A stretch of 64,000 nt of DNA from Rufibacter sp. LB8. GTDB lineage: Bacteria; Bacteroidota; Bacteroidia; Cytophagales; Hymenobacteraceae. Both the position numbers and the translations under genes were made by a program. The notes beneath the pieces were generated by a model. The model saw only the letters and a program-made list of their open reading frames with translations. It did no database searches and was not told the origin of the DNA. The DNA is taken from assembly GCF_014876185.1 (NCBI RefSeq), contig NZ_JADALJ010000001.1, positions 1,178,001 to 1,242,000 on the forward strand. The letters run 5' to 3'. Positions 43,515-51,539 of this stretch are shown here, piece after piece (positions within the stretch are counted from its first letter, which is position 1; each line of letters starts with the position of its first letter).

Positions 43515-45611
43515 ATGAAGAAGAAAACATTGCTTTTGGTCATAGCCCTCATGAGTCTGTCGCTTATTGGGCTGATAGGCTTTCAGGCTTATTGGATTCA
43601 GCATGCGGTGCAGATGGAGGAGGAAGTGTTTGACCGCAACGTGAGCGTGGCCCTGCACCAAGTGGCCCGTCGCCTGGAAACGGAGGAAGCCATGCATTTC
43701 CTGAAAGAGGAAGCGCCCTTGATACGGGCAGCCGCGCTGACGCCCGTTACGCCATCTATGGAGGACAACGCCCCTGCCCCAACGCCCGCCAGAAAAGCGA
43801 AAGCCAAAAAAACTACTTATAAAATCACGTTCAACGCGGCTCCAGAAGATCAGCAGGTCCTGCTCACGCGCCCTTCAGAAGCGTCTACTCCACCGCCAGC
43901 CCCGGCCACAGGTTTTTCTGTGGTGACCTCTACTGCCCAGAGCCCCCAGAGCCGGGTGTACCTGCGTTCCACCACCGCTGCCCCGCACCAGCAAGGCGCC
44001 ACGGTCAAGGTATTCGGGAAATCTAAGATTGATTCTGTGGTGGTCTGGAAAGTGCTGGCCGCGCAGGCCGCCATCCGGGACACGCTCAAAACGCATTCTA
44101 GGTCTTTGGCGCATAGGTTGCGGGTAGATTCCGGCATGGTATTCAGCCTCACGGGCGATACCGTTTCCTTTAAAAACAAGCTGGATTTACTGAACCTTAT
44201 TCCGGCCAGAAATATACAGGAGGTGAACGTGAGCGGCAACGTGATCAACATTTTCTCAGACACCCTGGTCAGAATAGCGGGCCATCGCAAGGTTCCTTAC
44301 GCCTTAGACTCCATGGCCCGGCACCGGCGGTTCAGAAGTGTAGTGAACTCTGTGGCTGCTAAAAGCGCCAATGGCAGCAGAGAAGTTCAGGTTACAGACA
44401 TTGTGGCCCTCCCAGCCCGGGCGCAACTGAACCCAGAACCCGTTGAGAAAACCCTGCAGCAGAAGGAGAAAGCCAAGGCGCAGCACCTCAACAACGTGAT
44501 TCAGCAGATGGCGGTGGAATACGCCAGGAATGAAAAGCCTCTGGCCGAGCGCCTTCAGCAACTCAAGCTCAAAGAATTGCTGGCCACCGAATTGCAGATG
44601 CACAACATTCAGATTCCTTACCATTTCAAGGTAGAAACTGGCGCAGGCAACAACTCTACTATCACGCTGGCCTCTACCAACGCGCTGTCCTCTGCCGCAT
44701 TGCCCAGCCCGGCCAGCGCCAATGAATACCTGGTGCGCCTTTTCCCCAATGACGTGCTTTCGGCCCCGGCTTTTCTTATCCTGGATTTCCCCAACCGCAA
44801 TTACTATGTCTGGCAGAGCCTGGCAGTGCCCACCGTAATCTCGGTGCTGTTCACCTTGATTATCATTCTCACGTTCTCGTTCACGCTGTACACCATTCTA
44901 CGGCAGAAGAAAATCTCTGAGATCAAGAACGATTTCATCAACAACATGACCCACGAATTCAAGACGCCCATCGCCACTATTTCTCTGGCCCTTGATGCGT
45001 TGGTGAACCCCAAAGTGCGCAAAGATGAAGTGCGCGTGGATTACTATGCCCGCATTATCAAAGACGAAAACAAGCGCATGCACCAGCAAGTGGAGAAAGT
45101 GCTGCAGACGGCCCAGATGGAGCGCCAGAAACTGCAACTGGCCTGCGAAAAAGTGGACGTACACGCCTTGATCCAGAAAGTGATTGAGCCGTTCCAGCTG
45201 CACATTGAGCAACGCCAGGGCTCCCTTGACCTGAAACTGGACGCCACCCATGAAGTAATTTACGCCGACCCCGGCCACCTGGCCAACATGGTGGCCAACC
45301 TGCTGGACAACGCCAACAAATATTCGCCCAACGGCCCTAGAATTGTGATTCAAACGGCCAATGTATCCAAGGGAATTCATATATCAGTGGAAGACCAGGG
45401 CACGGGCATGTCACGGGAGGCGCAGAAGCGGGTGTTTGAGAAATTTTACCGCGTGCCCACGGGCAATGTGCACAACGTCAAAGGCTTCGGGTTGGGGCTG
45501 AGTTACGTGAAAACCATGGCCGAGGCCCACGCCGGCACCATTCACCTTCGCTCAGAACTGGGCAAAGGCAGCCGGTTCACTTTGTGGTTGCCGTGCCAAC
45601 CGCACGCTTAA
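43515..45611 (+). CDS. sensor histidine kinase
   Basis: An inner-membrane kinase of 698 aa: a first membrane segment (about 5-27), a long periplasmic region (about 30-430) with Pro/Ala-rich spacers, a second membrane segment (about 437-460, VISVLFTLIIILTFSFTLYTIL), HisKA with the phosphorylated His in NDFINNMTHEFKTPIATIS, and HATPase motifs NLLDNANKYSPNG, DQGTGMS and GFGLGLSYVKTM. The sensor region is not a recognised domain. TATCTTTG stands only 5 bp before the ATG; if used, the true start may be the ATG at 43551. It pairs with the regulator 51 bp downstream. Confidence 0.93.
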   Translation: MKKKTLLLVIALMSLSLIGLIGFQAYWIQHAVQMEEEVFDRNVSVALHQVARRLETEEAMHFLKEEAPLIRAAALTPVTPSMEDNAPAPTPARKAKAKKTTYKITFNAAPEDQQVLLTRPSEASTPPPAPATGFSVVTSTAQSPQSRVYLRSTTAAPHQQGATVKVFGKSKIDSVVVWKVLAAQAAIRDTLKTHSRSLAHRLRVDSGMVFSLTGDTVSFKNKLDLLNLIPARNIQEVNVSGNVINIFSDTLVRIAGHRKVPYALDSMARHRRFRSVVNSVAAKSANGSREVQVTDIVALPARAQLNPEPVEKTLQQKEKAKAQHLNNVIQQMAVEYARNEKPLAERLQQLKLKELLATELQMHNIQIPYHFKVETGAGNNSTITLASTNALSSAALPSPASANEYLVRLFPNDVLSAPAFLILDFPNRNYYVWQSLAVPTVISVLFTLIIILTFSFTLYTILRQKKISEIKNDFINNMTHEFKTPIATISLALDALVNPKVRKDEVRVDYYARIIKDENKRMHQQVEKVLQTAQMERQKLQLACEKVDVHALIQKVIEPFQLHIEQRQGSLDLKLDATHEVIYADPGHLANMVANLLDNANKYSPNGPRIVIQTANVSKGIHISVEDQGTGMSREAQKRVFEKFYRVPTGNVHNVKGFGLGLSYVKTMAEAHAGTIHLRSELGKGSRFTLWLPCQPHA

Positions 45612-45662
45612 AATATTAAGGTTGAATTTCGAATTGTATCGCATAATAAAATTATAAAAAAC

Positions 45663-46391
45663 ATGACTGTACCTGCCGCCACCCGCCTGCTTTTGGTGGA
45701 AGATGATCCCAACTTCGGGATGGTGCTGAAAGATTACCTGGAGTTGCATGACTATGACGTGACCTTATGCGTGGACGGGCTGCAGGGCTTGCGTACGTTT
45801 CAGAAGGAAAGCTTCAACGCGTGTATTCTGGACGTGATGATGCCCTTTAAAGACGGTTTTTCACTGGCCACCGACATCAAGAAAATCAACCCGCAGATGC
45901 CCGTTATCTTTCTCACGGCCAAAGCCATGAAAGCCGATATGCTGGAAGGATTCAAGATTGGCGCCGATGACTACATCACCAAACCCTTTGACTCTGAGAT
46001 TCTGCTCTGGAAACTGAAAGCCATTCTGCAGCGCAAAGCCAATGCCCACACGCCAGAGAAAGAAGCCGCCACCGAGTTCCAGCTGGGCAAATACTATTTT
46101 CATTTTAAAACCCGTCAAATCACACTCAACGGTGAGTCACAGAAATTGTCGCCCAAAGAGGCGGAATTGCTGCTCTTGCTCTGCCAGTACCTCAATGACG
46201 TGCTGCCGCGCGAGATTGCCCTGAGCAAAATCTGGAAAGACGACAATTACTTCACCGCCCGCAGCATGGATGTGTTTGTGACCAAGCTCCGCAAATACCT
46301 CAAAGCCGATCCGCAGGTGGAGATCATCAATGTGCACGGCAACGGTTTCCGGCTGGTGGCGCCCACGCCCGTTTCTGCCGCCGCGGAATAG
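45663..46391 (+). CDS. OmpR-family response regulator
   Basis: A 242-aa DNA-binding regulator, partner of the kinase upstream. The receiver domain (about 8-125) has LLVEDDPNFG, the phosphorylated Asp in CILDVMMPFKDGF, and the conserved FLTAKA and TKPFD. The C-terminal winged-helix domain (about 145-235) has LSPKEAELLLLLCQ and SMDVFVTKLRKYLKADPQVEIINVHGNGFRL. Its targets are unknown; the divergent T9SS cargo gene near the kinase is one candidate. A palindromic repeat forms its terminator. Confidence 0.95.
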   Translation: MTVPAATRLLLVEDDPNFGMVLKDYLELHDYDVTLCVDGLQGLRTFQKESFNACILDVMMPFKDGFSLATDIKKINPQMPVIFLTAKAMKADMLEGFKIGADDYITKPFDSEILLWKLKAILQRKANAHTPEKEAATEFQLGKYYFHFKTRQITLNGESQKLSPKEAELLLLLCQYLNDVLPREIALSKIWKDDNYFTARSMDVFVTKLRKYLKADPQVEIINVHGNGFRLVAPTPVSAAAE

Positions 46392-46411
46392 AATTTCATT
46401 CTCTATCTCTG

Positions 46412-46463
46412 GCCGTTCCGTTTTCGGGCTCATTTCCGGAAATGAGCCCGAAAACGGAACGGC
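46412..46463. terminator. extended palindrome acting as terminator (contains repeat copy 23)
   Basis: The perfect 40-bp repeat at 46418-46457 is lengthened by GCCGTT/AACGGC, giving a 52-bp inverted repeat with 25-bp arms, followed by TTTTTC. It lies 20 bp after the regulator stop codon. Confidence 0.88.
46418..46457. repeat. 40-bp palindromic repeat, copy 23 (perfect)
   Basis: Both arms are exact, centre CG. The flanking 6 bp on each side also pair. Confidence 0.95.
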
Positions 46464-46680
46464 TTTTTCTTTTATGATAGCATTTGGATTAAATAATAGT
46501 TGCTTAGTCAGGTTTTGTAGAGACGTACTACTTTGTGTCTTTTCTCCATGGAACGAAGGTGCACGCCAGACGCAAAGTATTGCGTCTCTACATTGGCTTC
46601 GCTTGCTTTTATAAGGCCGAGTTAAGCGCAAAGGAAAACCCACCAAAAACCTTCACTTCGTCGCTCCTTTTAATTTACCG

Positions 46681-46688
46681 TATCTTTG
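46681..46688 (+). promoter_or_regulatory. promoter of the DUF2027-Smr gene
   Basis: TATCTTTG matches TAnnTTTG, and TTCG lies 20 bp upstream in the -33 position. A transcript would start near 46694 and carry the hairpin at 46701-46739. Confidence 0.55.
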
Positions 46689-46700
46689 GGATGGGAGTGG

Positions 46701-46739
46701 CGTTTTTGCCCTCCGTTTTGCAAATAAGCCCCAAAACAG
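46701..46739. repeat. 40-bp palindromic repeat, copy 24 (degenerate, in a 5' UTR)
   Basis: CGTTTTTGCCCTCCGTTTT against CAAATAAGCCCCAAAACAG. It ends 2 bp before the ATG at 46742, so it fills the leader of that gene. Confidence 0.7.
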
Positions 46740-46741
46740 AG

Positions 46742-47707
46742 ATGAATATAGGAGATCGCGTACGATTACTGCATGGCAAGGAGAACGGCATCATCACCCG
46801 CTTTCTGGACAACAACCTGGTGGAAGTGGCCATTGACAATGATTTCACCATTCCGGTGATGCGCCGCGAGGTGATTGTGATTTCGCCGGAGGAAGACAAG
46901 AATTTTGGCAACGCGCCGGTGGCCCCGGAGCCCGCAAAACCCAGACAAACGCTTTTGACGCCGCCTGTGGCCTTGGTGGCCGGCATTTACGTGGGTCTGG
47001 TGCACCAAACCCCGGAGCTGCTGGCTATTCACGTGATCAACAATTCTGAGTTTGATTTGCTGTTCACCTATGGCGAGGAAACCCTGAACGGCTACAAAGC
47101 CGTGAACAATGACAAACTGCCGCCGCGCAAAACCAAAGCCGTGGGCCACGTGCACCTCAACGACTTCGACAAATGGCCCGACCTGGTGGTGCAGTACCTG
47201 CAGCATAAAACCAGCAGCAACACTTTGCTGGAACCCGTGACCAGACGCCTGAAATTCAAAGCCGCCTCGTTCTACAAAAGCAAGAAAATGGTGCCCGTAC
47301 TGCAAAAGGAAGGCTATCTGTTTCAACTAGACGCCAAGCCCAACCTGGTGAACCCAGACCAGATTCAGGAACAGTTGCAGGAGTCTTCTGCAGGGCCAGC
47401 CAACGTGAAAGTGCCCGTACCGGCCAACGAGGTGGATTTGCACATTGAGAAACTGTTGCCCCAGGAAGACCACAAACTGATGACCAACTCTGAGGTTCTG
47501 CGGGTGCAGTTGGCCGCATTCCAAGACAACCTGGACCGGGCGGTGGCCAACAACATGCAGGAGATTATCTTCATTCACGGCACGGGCAACGGAGTTCTCA
47601 AAAAGGAAATCCAGAAACTGCTCTCCCGCAACCCCAGCATTAAGTATTATGAAGATGCCCGCAAAGAGAAATTTGGATACGGCGCCACCAAAGTGCAGCT
47701 GAAGTAG
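46742..47707 (+). CDS. DUF2027 / Smr domain protein
   Basis: A 321-aa cytoplasmic protein. The N-terminal part starts MNIGDRVRLLHGKENGIITRFLDNNLVEVAIDNDFTIPV, an SH3-like DUF2027 module also seen near MutS2-like proteins. The C-terminal Smr domain (about 240-321) has VDLHIEKLLP and IIFIHGTGNGVLKKEIQKLLS, the HGxG loop typical of Smr nucleases. Its substrate is unknown; Smr domains act on branched DNA or on RNA. The start at 46742 fits the family. A degenerate palindromic repeat fills its leader. Confidence 0.88.
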   Translation: MNIGDRVRLLHGKENGIITRFLDNNLVEVAIDNDFTIPVMRREVIVISPEEDKNFGNAPVAPEPAKPRQTLLTPPVALVAGIYVGLVHQTPELLAIHVINNSEFDLLFTYGEETLNGYKAVNNDKLPPRKTKAVGHVHLNDFDKWPDLVVQYLQHKTSSNTLLEPVTRRLKFKAASFYKSKKMVPVLQKEGYLFQLDAKPNLVNPDQIQEQLQESSAGPANVKVPVPANEVDLHIEKLLPQEDHKLMTNSEVLRVQLAAFQDNLDRAVANNMQEIIFIHGTGNGVLKKEIQKLLSRNPSIKYYEDARKEKFGYGATKVQLK

Positions 47708-47729
47708 TTTTCTTATTGAAGCAGACAAA

Positions 47730-47781
47730 AAACTCCCGTTTTCGGGCTCATTTCCAGAAATGAGCCCGAAAACGGGAGTTT
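47730..47781. terminator. extended palindrome between convergent genes (contains repeat copy 25)
   Basis: The perfect repeat at 47736-47775 is lengthened by AAACTC/GAGTTT to 52 bp, with A and T runs outside. It lies between the Smr gene and the pyruvate-kinase-like gene, so it can end both transcripts. Confidence 0.85.
47736..47775. repeat. 40-bp palindromic repeat, copy 25 (perfect)
   Basis: Both arms are exact, centre CA. Confidence 0.95.
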
Positions 47782-47806
47782 AAATTTAGGACTTGCCTTG
47801 CGAAAA

Positions 47807-49693
47807 TTATTTTCCCAAAGAGGCTTCTAAATCTGAGACATGGAGCATGCGCAACAGCGGTGTTTTTTTGTATTGGTGCTGCTGCATGCGCTTCATGATG
47901 TCATCTAGCATGTCCATAGATTTCAAGATGTAGCGGCCTTTGTTGAGCATGACGCAGTCGGCGCGTTGGGCCATGGCGGCATCTGTGACCTCGGCCCGGC
48001 TGGGGCGGCCTTTCTTGGTGAGCGTTTCCAGCACCTGGGTGGCCCAGACCACGGGTAAATGCGCGGCTTCCGTAATCCAAAGAATTTCTTCCTGCACCTC
48101 TGCCAGGCGTTTCCAGCCCAGTTCCACGGCCAGATCACCGCGCGCAATCATTATGCCCGCCGGATGGTTGCGCATTAAAGTAAGCAGCAAGTGCGGCAGG
48201 TTGTTGAAGGCGGCCTTGGTTTCAATCTTGAGCATGATGCCCACGTGGCTGGCTTTGTACGAGGCCAGGGCGCGCTGCAGTTCCTCCACCATCTCGGGGT
48301 GGCTCACAAAAGAAAGATTCACAATGTCAGCGTGCTTCACTACAAATTTAAGATCAGCGTTGTCTTTCTCGGTGAGGGTGAACAGGCGCAGGTCGCTCTC
48401 GGGTAGGTTAATGCCTTTGTCGGGTTTGAGTTTGCTGCCGGTGTCTTCAGCGGCGGTGATTTTTATCTGGAGGTACTCAGGCTGAACTTCGGCAATCACC
48501 CCTTCAATTTCGCCGTCATCAAACAAAATGGGCTCTCCGGCTTTCACGCGGGCAAAAATCTCCGGCAAGGTGCAGGAAATATGCGCGGGCTCCAGCACAT
48601 TGCCGTCTTTGTCATATTTGGCGGGGGCGCCCGGTTTTGGGTCACGGTGAAGCACCAGCGTCTGGCCCGGCTGCAACAGCAACGGCATGGACACTGACGG
48701 CACCTTGCCAATTCGCTCCTGCTGCAATTCCTGGCCGTCTCTGAAATGGCACACCTCAGTACCAGTGCGCAGGAAAGAAGATTTCTGGAGATGGAGCAGC
48801 GCCCCACCGCCCTGGGCCTCGGCCACGGTGAATTTCCGTTTCCGGCGACGCGCATCCTGGAACCTGATTTCATCGCCGGGCTGTAGCTGGCTCACAAATT
48901 CCTCAGAGATTTTAAGCGATGCCGTGACCAGCTGCTGCGTACCAACGCCCTTGGGCGCCAGCCACACCTTAGCCGGCGACAGGATTTCGCCTAGTTCATT
49001 GAAGGTGGGGTGAATGCCCAAGACTTCCGGGCCGGGGCTCACAGATCCGGTTCTCAGTTTAGGGCCCATCAGGTCAAAGAGGATTTTGCAGGGTCTGCCT
49101 ACTTCCTGTTCGGCGGTTTTAATGTTTTCCACCATCTTCTTCCAGACTTTTTTATCGTCATGGGCACAGTTGATGCGGGCGCAGTTCATGCCGGCCAGCA
49201 GCAGGCTCTTGACCAGTTCATAGTCAGTGGCGAACTCAGTGGAGAAGGTGACCATGATCCGGCCTTCGCGGCCCTCAGAACCCGGGCCCAGCAGGGCGGC
49301 CAGGTTTCGCTTTAATATTGAATTCCAGGGTTTAAACGCCACCTGCGGTTGCGGGGCGCCGGTGTAATTGGCCTCCAGCACCTGCAGTTGGTTCTGGATG
49401 GCGGTGAGGCTGCCCATTACGTGGCTCTCGGCGCGGCCCAGAGAAGACAAACCCAGCACCGACAGGTCAACCTGCAGATCGCGGTTGTCTTGCTTGCGGA
49501 GGGCCAGGTAGTGCAGCAGATTCTTGGCGCTTTCCTGGAGGTCTGGGTGTACTTTTTGAACTTGCGCCTCAAAGGTGTTTTCCAGGACCAGCGCTTCTCT
49601 CTGTAATTTGGTGATCTTGGTTAAAAGGGTGGAAACGGTTTTCTGGCCGCAGTTCTTCTTTTCTGTTTTCCTGACTACTTCTTTCACTTCCAT
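47807..49693 (-). CDS. pyruvate kinase-like protein with N-terminal extension
   Basis: This 628-aa protein has the pyruvate kinase barrel, which makes pyruvate and ATP from phosphoenolpyruvate, but with about 170 extra N-terminal residues of helical sequence (KTEKKNCGQKTVSTLLTKITKLQREALVLEN). Core motifs are ILFDLMGPKLRTG, VGIMLKIETKAAFNNL with the catalytic Lys, IMIARGDLAVELGW, and VVWATQVLETLTKKGRPSRAEVTDAA. The usual C-terminal allosteric domain appears to be absent, since the protein ends soon after the barrel. It is probably a non-glycolytic paralogue. The start at 49693 is preferred over 49804. Confidence 0.82.
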   Translation of the reverse strand: MEVKEVVRKTEKKNCGQKTVSTLLTKITKLQREALVLENTFEAQVQKVHPDLQESAKNLLHYLALRKQDNRDLQVDLSVLGLSSLGRAESHVMGSLTAIQNQLQVLEANYTGAPQPQVAFKPWNSILKRNLAALLGPGSEGREGRIMVTFSTEFATDYELVKSLLLAGMNCARINCAHDDKKVWKKMVENIKTAEQEVGRPCKILFDLMGPKLRTGSVSPGPEVLGIHPTFNELGEILSPAKVWLAPKGVGTQQLVTASLKISEEFVSQLQPGDEIRFQDARRRKRKFTVAEAQGGGALLHLQKSSFLRTGTEVCHFRDGQELQQERIGKVPSVSMPLLLQPGQTLVLHRDPKPGAPAKYDKDGNVLEPAHISCTLPEIFARVKAGEPILFDDGEIEGVIAEVQPEYLQIKITAAEDTGSKLKPDKGINLPESDLRLFTLTEKDNADLKFVVKHADIVNLSFVSHPEMVEELQRALASYKASHVGIMLKIETKAAFNNLPHLLLTLMRNHPAGIMIARGDLAVELGWKRLAEVQEEILWITEAAHLPVVWATQVLETLTKKGRPSRAEVTDAAMAQRADCVMLNKGRYILKSMDMLDDIMKRMQQHQYKKTPLLRMLHVSDLEASLGK

Positions 49694-49852
49694 TAGTTCT
49701 CTTATAGTATAGGTAAACGCGTACGGGTTCTTTTTCAGGGGTTTAGCCCTGCCATTCTGGTATACGGCTAGCGCTGCCCAGTGACTTGATATATTATTAG
49801 GCACGGCTGTTTCTACCCTTTGGTGGCACCCACATGTACCCTTGAAAGCACG

Positions 49853-49892
49853 CCGTTTTGGGCCTCATTTCCAGAAACGGGGCCGAAAACGG
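49853..49892. repeat. 40-bp palindromic repeat, copy 26
   Basis: CCGTTTTGGGCCTCATTTC against GAAACGGGGCCGAAAACGG, partly unpaired. Confidence 0.85.
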
Positions 49893-49924
49893 AAGTACGC
49901 GCACCAAGCCCGCCCAGAATGTGT

Positions 49925-49932
49925 TATCTTTG
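49925..49932 (+). promoter_or_regulatory. -7 promoter box of rnpB
   Basis: TATCTTTG matches TAnnTTTG and ends 10 bp before the 5' end of RNase P RNA, the expected distance for a start at its first base. The -33 box is poor. Confidence 0.6.
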
Positions 49933-49942
49933 ACTGAAAAAT

Positions 49943-50400
49943 AAGGGGAGCTGGCTTACCGCTGCGTCTTTTAAGGCGGAGAGGAAAGTCCGGGCAACGC
50001 AGAGCATCCTGCTTCCTAACGGGAAGGCACCTGGCGGGCGACGGCCAGGTGACAGCCAGTGCCACAGAAAATAACCGCCCGCATTTAATTAGGAATGGGG
50101 AATTATGAATTAGGAATCATTCTTAATTTTAAATTCTTAATTCTTAATTAATTGCGGGTAAGGGTGAAAAGGTGCGGTAAGAGCGCACCAGCGGCTGGGC
50201 GACCAGTCCGGCTGGGTAAACCTCAGGAGTTGAAAGACCAAATAGGCTGGCAGCGCCAGGCTCTAGGGCACGGCTAAGGGCGGCTCGCCCGATGTCAGTG
50301 GGTAGGTTGATGGAGCCCCTCCGTGAGGACGGGCCTAGATAAATGGTAAGCCATCTGCCACCCGGCAGAGGACAAAACCCGGCTTATAGGCTCCCCTTTA
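49943..50400 (+). ncRNA. rnpB: RNase P RNA
   Basis: The catalytic RNA that cuts the 5' leader from tRNA precursors. The ends AAGGGGAGC and GCTCCCCTT pair as helix P1. Recognisable conserved blocks are GAGGAAAGTCCGGGC (P4/J3-4), GACAGCCAGTGCCACAGAAA, GGGTGAAAAGGTGCGGTAAGAGCGCACC, GGCTGGGTAAACC and the 3' AGATAAATGGTAAGCCA...GACAAAACCCGGCTTA. This is the bacterial type A layout. One hairpin-like arm, closed by CCCGCA/TGCGGG, is enlarged by an AT-rich repeat insertion at 50094-50152. Confidence 0.96.
50094..50152. repeat. AT-rich hairpin repeat inserted in RNase P RNA
   Basis: TTAATTAGGAAT at the left and ATTCTTAATTAA at the right pair with G-U tolerance, as do inner AATTAGGAAT and ATTCTTAATT. 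The 59-bp insert forms a long extension of an arm closed by CCCGCA/TGCGGG. Its composition is unlike the rest of the RNA. Confidence 0.8.
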
Positions 50401-50520
50401 TTTTTTTCCTTTCTTGCAAAGGCCGCTCGGTCTTTGGTACTTCTATGATTTCTTAGTAGTTTGGTTTTGGAAGTGTAACGAGGCGGGTTTCCGATTTTTT
50501 GCAAAAAAACCTGTGTACAT

Positions 50521-50550
50521 AGTGCAGGTGAGTGCAGGTGAGTGCAGGTG
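50521..50550. repeat. three tandem copies of a 10-bp unit
   Basis: AGTGCAGGTG occurs three times head to tail, just left of cassette 4. It is probably slippage-prone and has no known role. Confidence 0.7.
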
Positions 50551-50647
50551 AGGTTCGTTTATACTCTAGTTAGCTGGTATTTAAAAATAAAAAAAGCTAC
50601 AAGACTTAAAATCTTCAAATTAAACAAAACTTAAAAATTAGAAAAAA

Positions 50648-50839
50648 ATGGGAAAATCTAGAAAAGTGGTAATTTTTATTATAGTTGTAATTGCAATTAT
50701 ATTAATTACAGTTTTACTTAAAGAAGCAGGAATAGGTGCTGGCGCAGCAGTAGGAGGGCTTGCAATTTACTTCCTTTATAAAGCAATGTTTAAAAAGGAA
50801 AAGCCTAAAGCAACTAAAGACATTACACTTAATAAGTAG
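50648..50839 (+). CDS. cassette-borne small membrane protein (63 aa)
   Basis: A 63-aa protein with two hydrophobic stretches, [18 protein letters not shown] (about 7-24) and [22 protein letters not shown] (about 27-48), and a Lys-rich tail. I do not recognise it. It is 2 bp upstream of the DnaJ-domain gene, so the two are translated together and may work together at the membrane. Strongly AT-rich. Confidence 0.65.
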   Translation: MGKSRKVVIFIIVVIAIILITVLLKEAGIGAGAAVGGLAIYFLYKAMFKKEKPKATKDITLNK

Positions 50840-50841
50840 TA

Positions 50842-51465
50842 ATGATACCTAATTATTACCAAAGACTTGGCTTAACAAAAAATGCAACAAAAGAAGAAAT
50901 AAAAAAAGCTTACAGAAGTCTTGCTCTAAAGTATCATCCCGACCGTAACAAAAATAAAGATGCCCATCAAAAATTCATTGAGATTAATGAAGCATACTTG
51001 ATTTTATATGATGAAGAAGCGAGGATTAAGTATAACAGGGAATATGATTTTTATTTTAAACCAAAAGAAGCATCAGAAAGTACAAATTCTAATCAACGCC
51101 AACAGGAATCACAATATAATAGAAATAATCAGAGACAAAATGAAAATGAACAAGCCTTTTCAGATAATGATTTAAATAATTGGGCTAAAAATGCTAGAAA
51201 ACAAGGTCAGGATTTTGCTAGTATGGCATTCGGTGAATTTTCAAAACAGGTTATTGGATTCGTGAAAGAAACTGGATTCCAACTTGGAAACACTCTCATG
51301 ATATTCTTTGCAATGATTTTGACTATGTCTGGTTGTGGTAATTTAGTTGCTGGACTTGCCACCAACGGAGATATTGGCAACCCGATATTAGGTATTGTTA
51401 TGCTTCCAGTCGGAATTGTGCTGTACCGTTTTGCAAACAAGAATTGGGAAAATAAAAAAGAATAA
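50842..51465 (+). CDS. cassette-borne DnaJ-domain membrane protein
   Basis: A 207-aa protein with an N-terminal J domain (about 4-68: [51 protein letters not shown]), including the HPD motif that stimulates Hsp70. A Gln/Asn-rich middle (about 75-115) and C-terminal hydrophobic segments (about 148-170 and 177-197) follow. It should recruit DnaK to the membrane; the client is unknown. It ends 3 bp before the inverse core of the cassette site. Base use is more AT-rich than the neighbours. Confidence 0.85.
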   Translation: MIPNYYQRLGLTKNATKEEIKKAYRSLALKYHPDRNKNKDAHQKFIEINEAYLILYDEEARIKYNREYDFYFKPKEASESTNSNQRQQESQYNRNNQRQNENEQAFSDNDLNNWAKNARKQGQDFASMAFGEFSKQVIGFVKETGFQLGNTLMIFFAMILTMSGCGNLVAGLATNGDIGNPILGIVMLPVGIVLYRFANKNWENKKE

Positions 51466-51471
51466 AACACC

Positions 51472-51539
51472 AGCTAACATTGTGTAAAAGTCATGCATCG
51501 GCCGACGGCCGTGCACGTCTTTTACACTAGCCGTTACTA
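51472..51539 (+). repeat. attC-like recombination site 4
   Basis: AGCTAAC (51472-51478) and GTTACTA (51533-51539) mark the ends. GTGTAAAAG pairs perfectly with CTTTTACAC, and ATGCA with TGCA inside. The core CGGCCGACGGCC is present. Confidence 0.75.

Larger units (their letters stand above)
50569..51532 (+). mobile_element. integron-like gene cassette 4 (two genes)
   Basis: The module starts GTTAGCTGGT (50569-50578) and ends at its exact 10-base reverse complement ACCAGCTAAC (51469-51478), then an attC-like palindrome and GTTACTA, where a further module begins. It carries two AT-rich genes. Confidence 0.75.
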
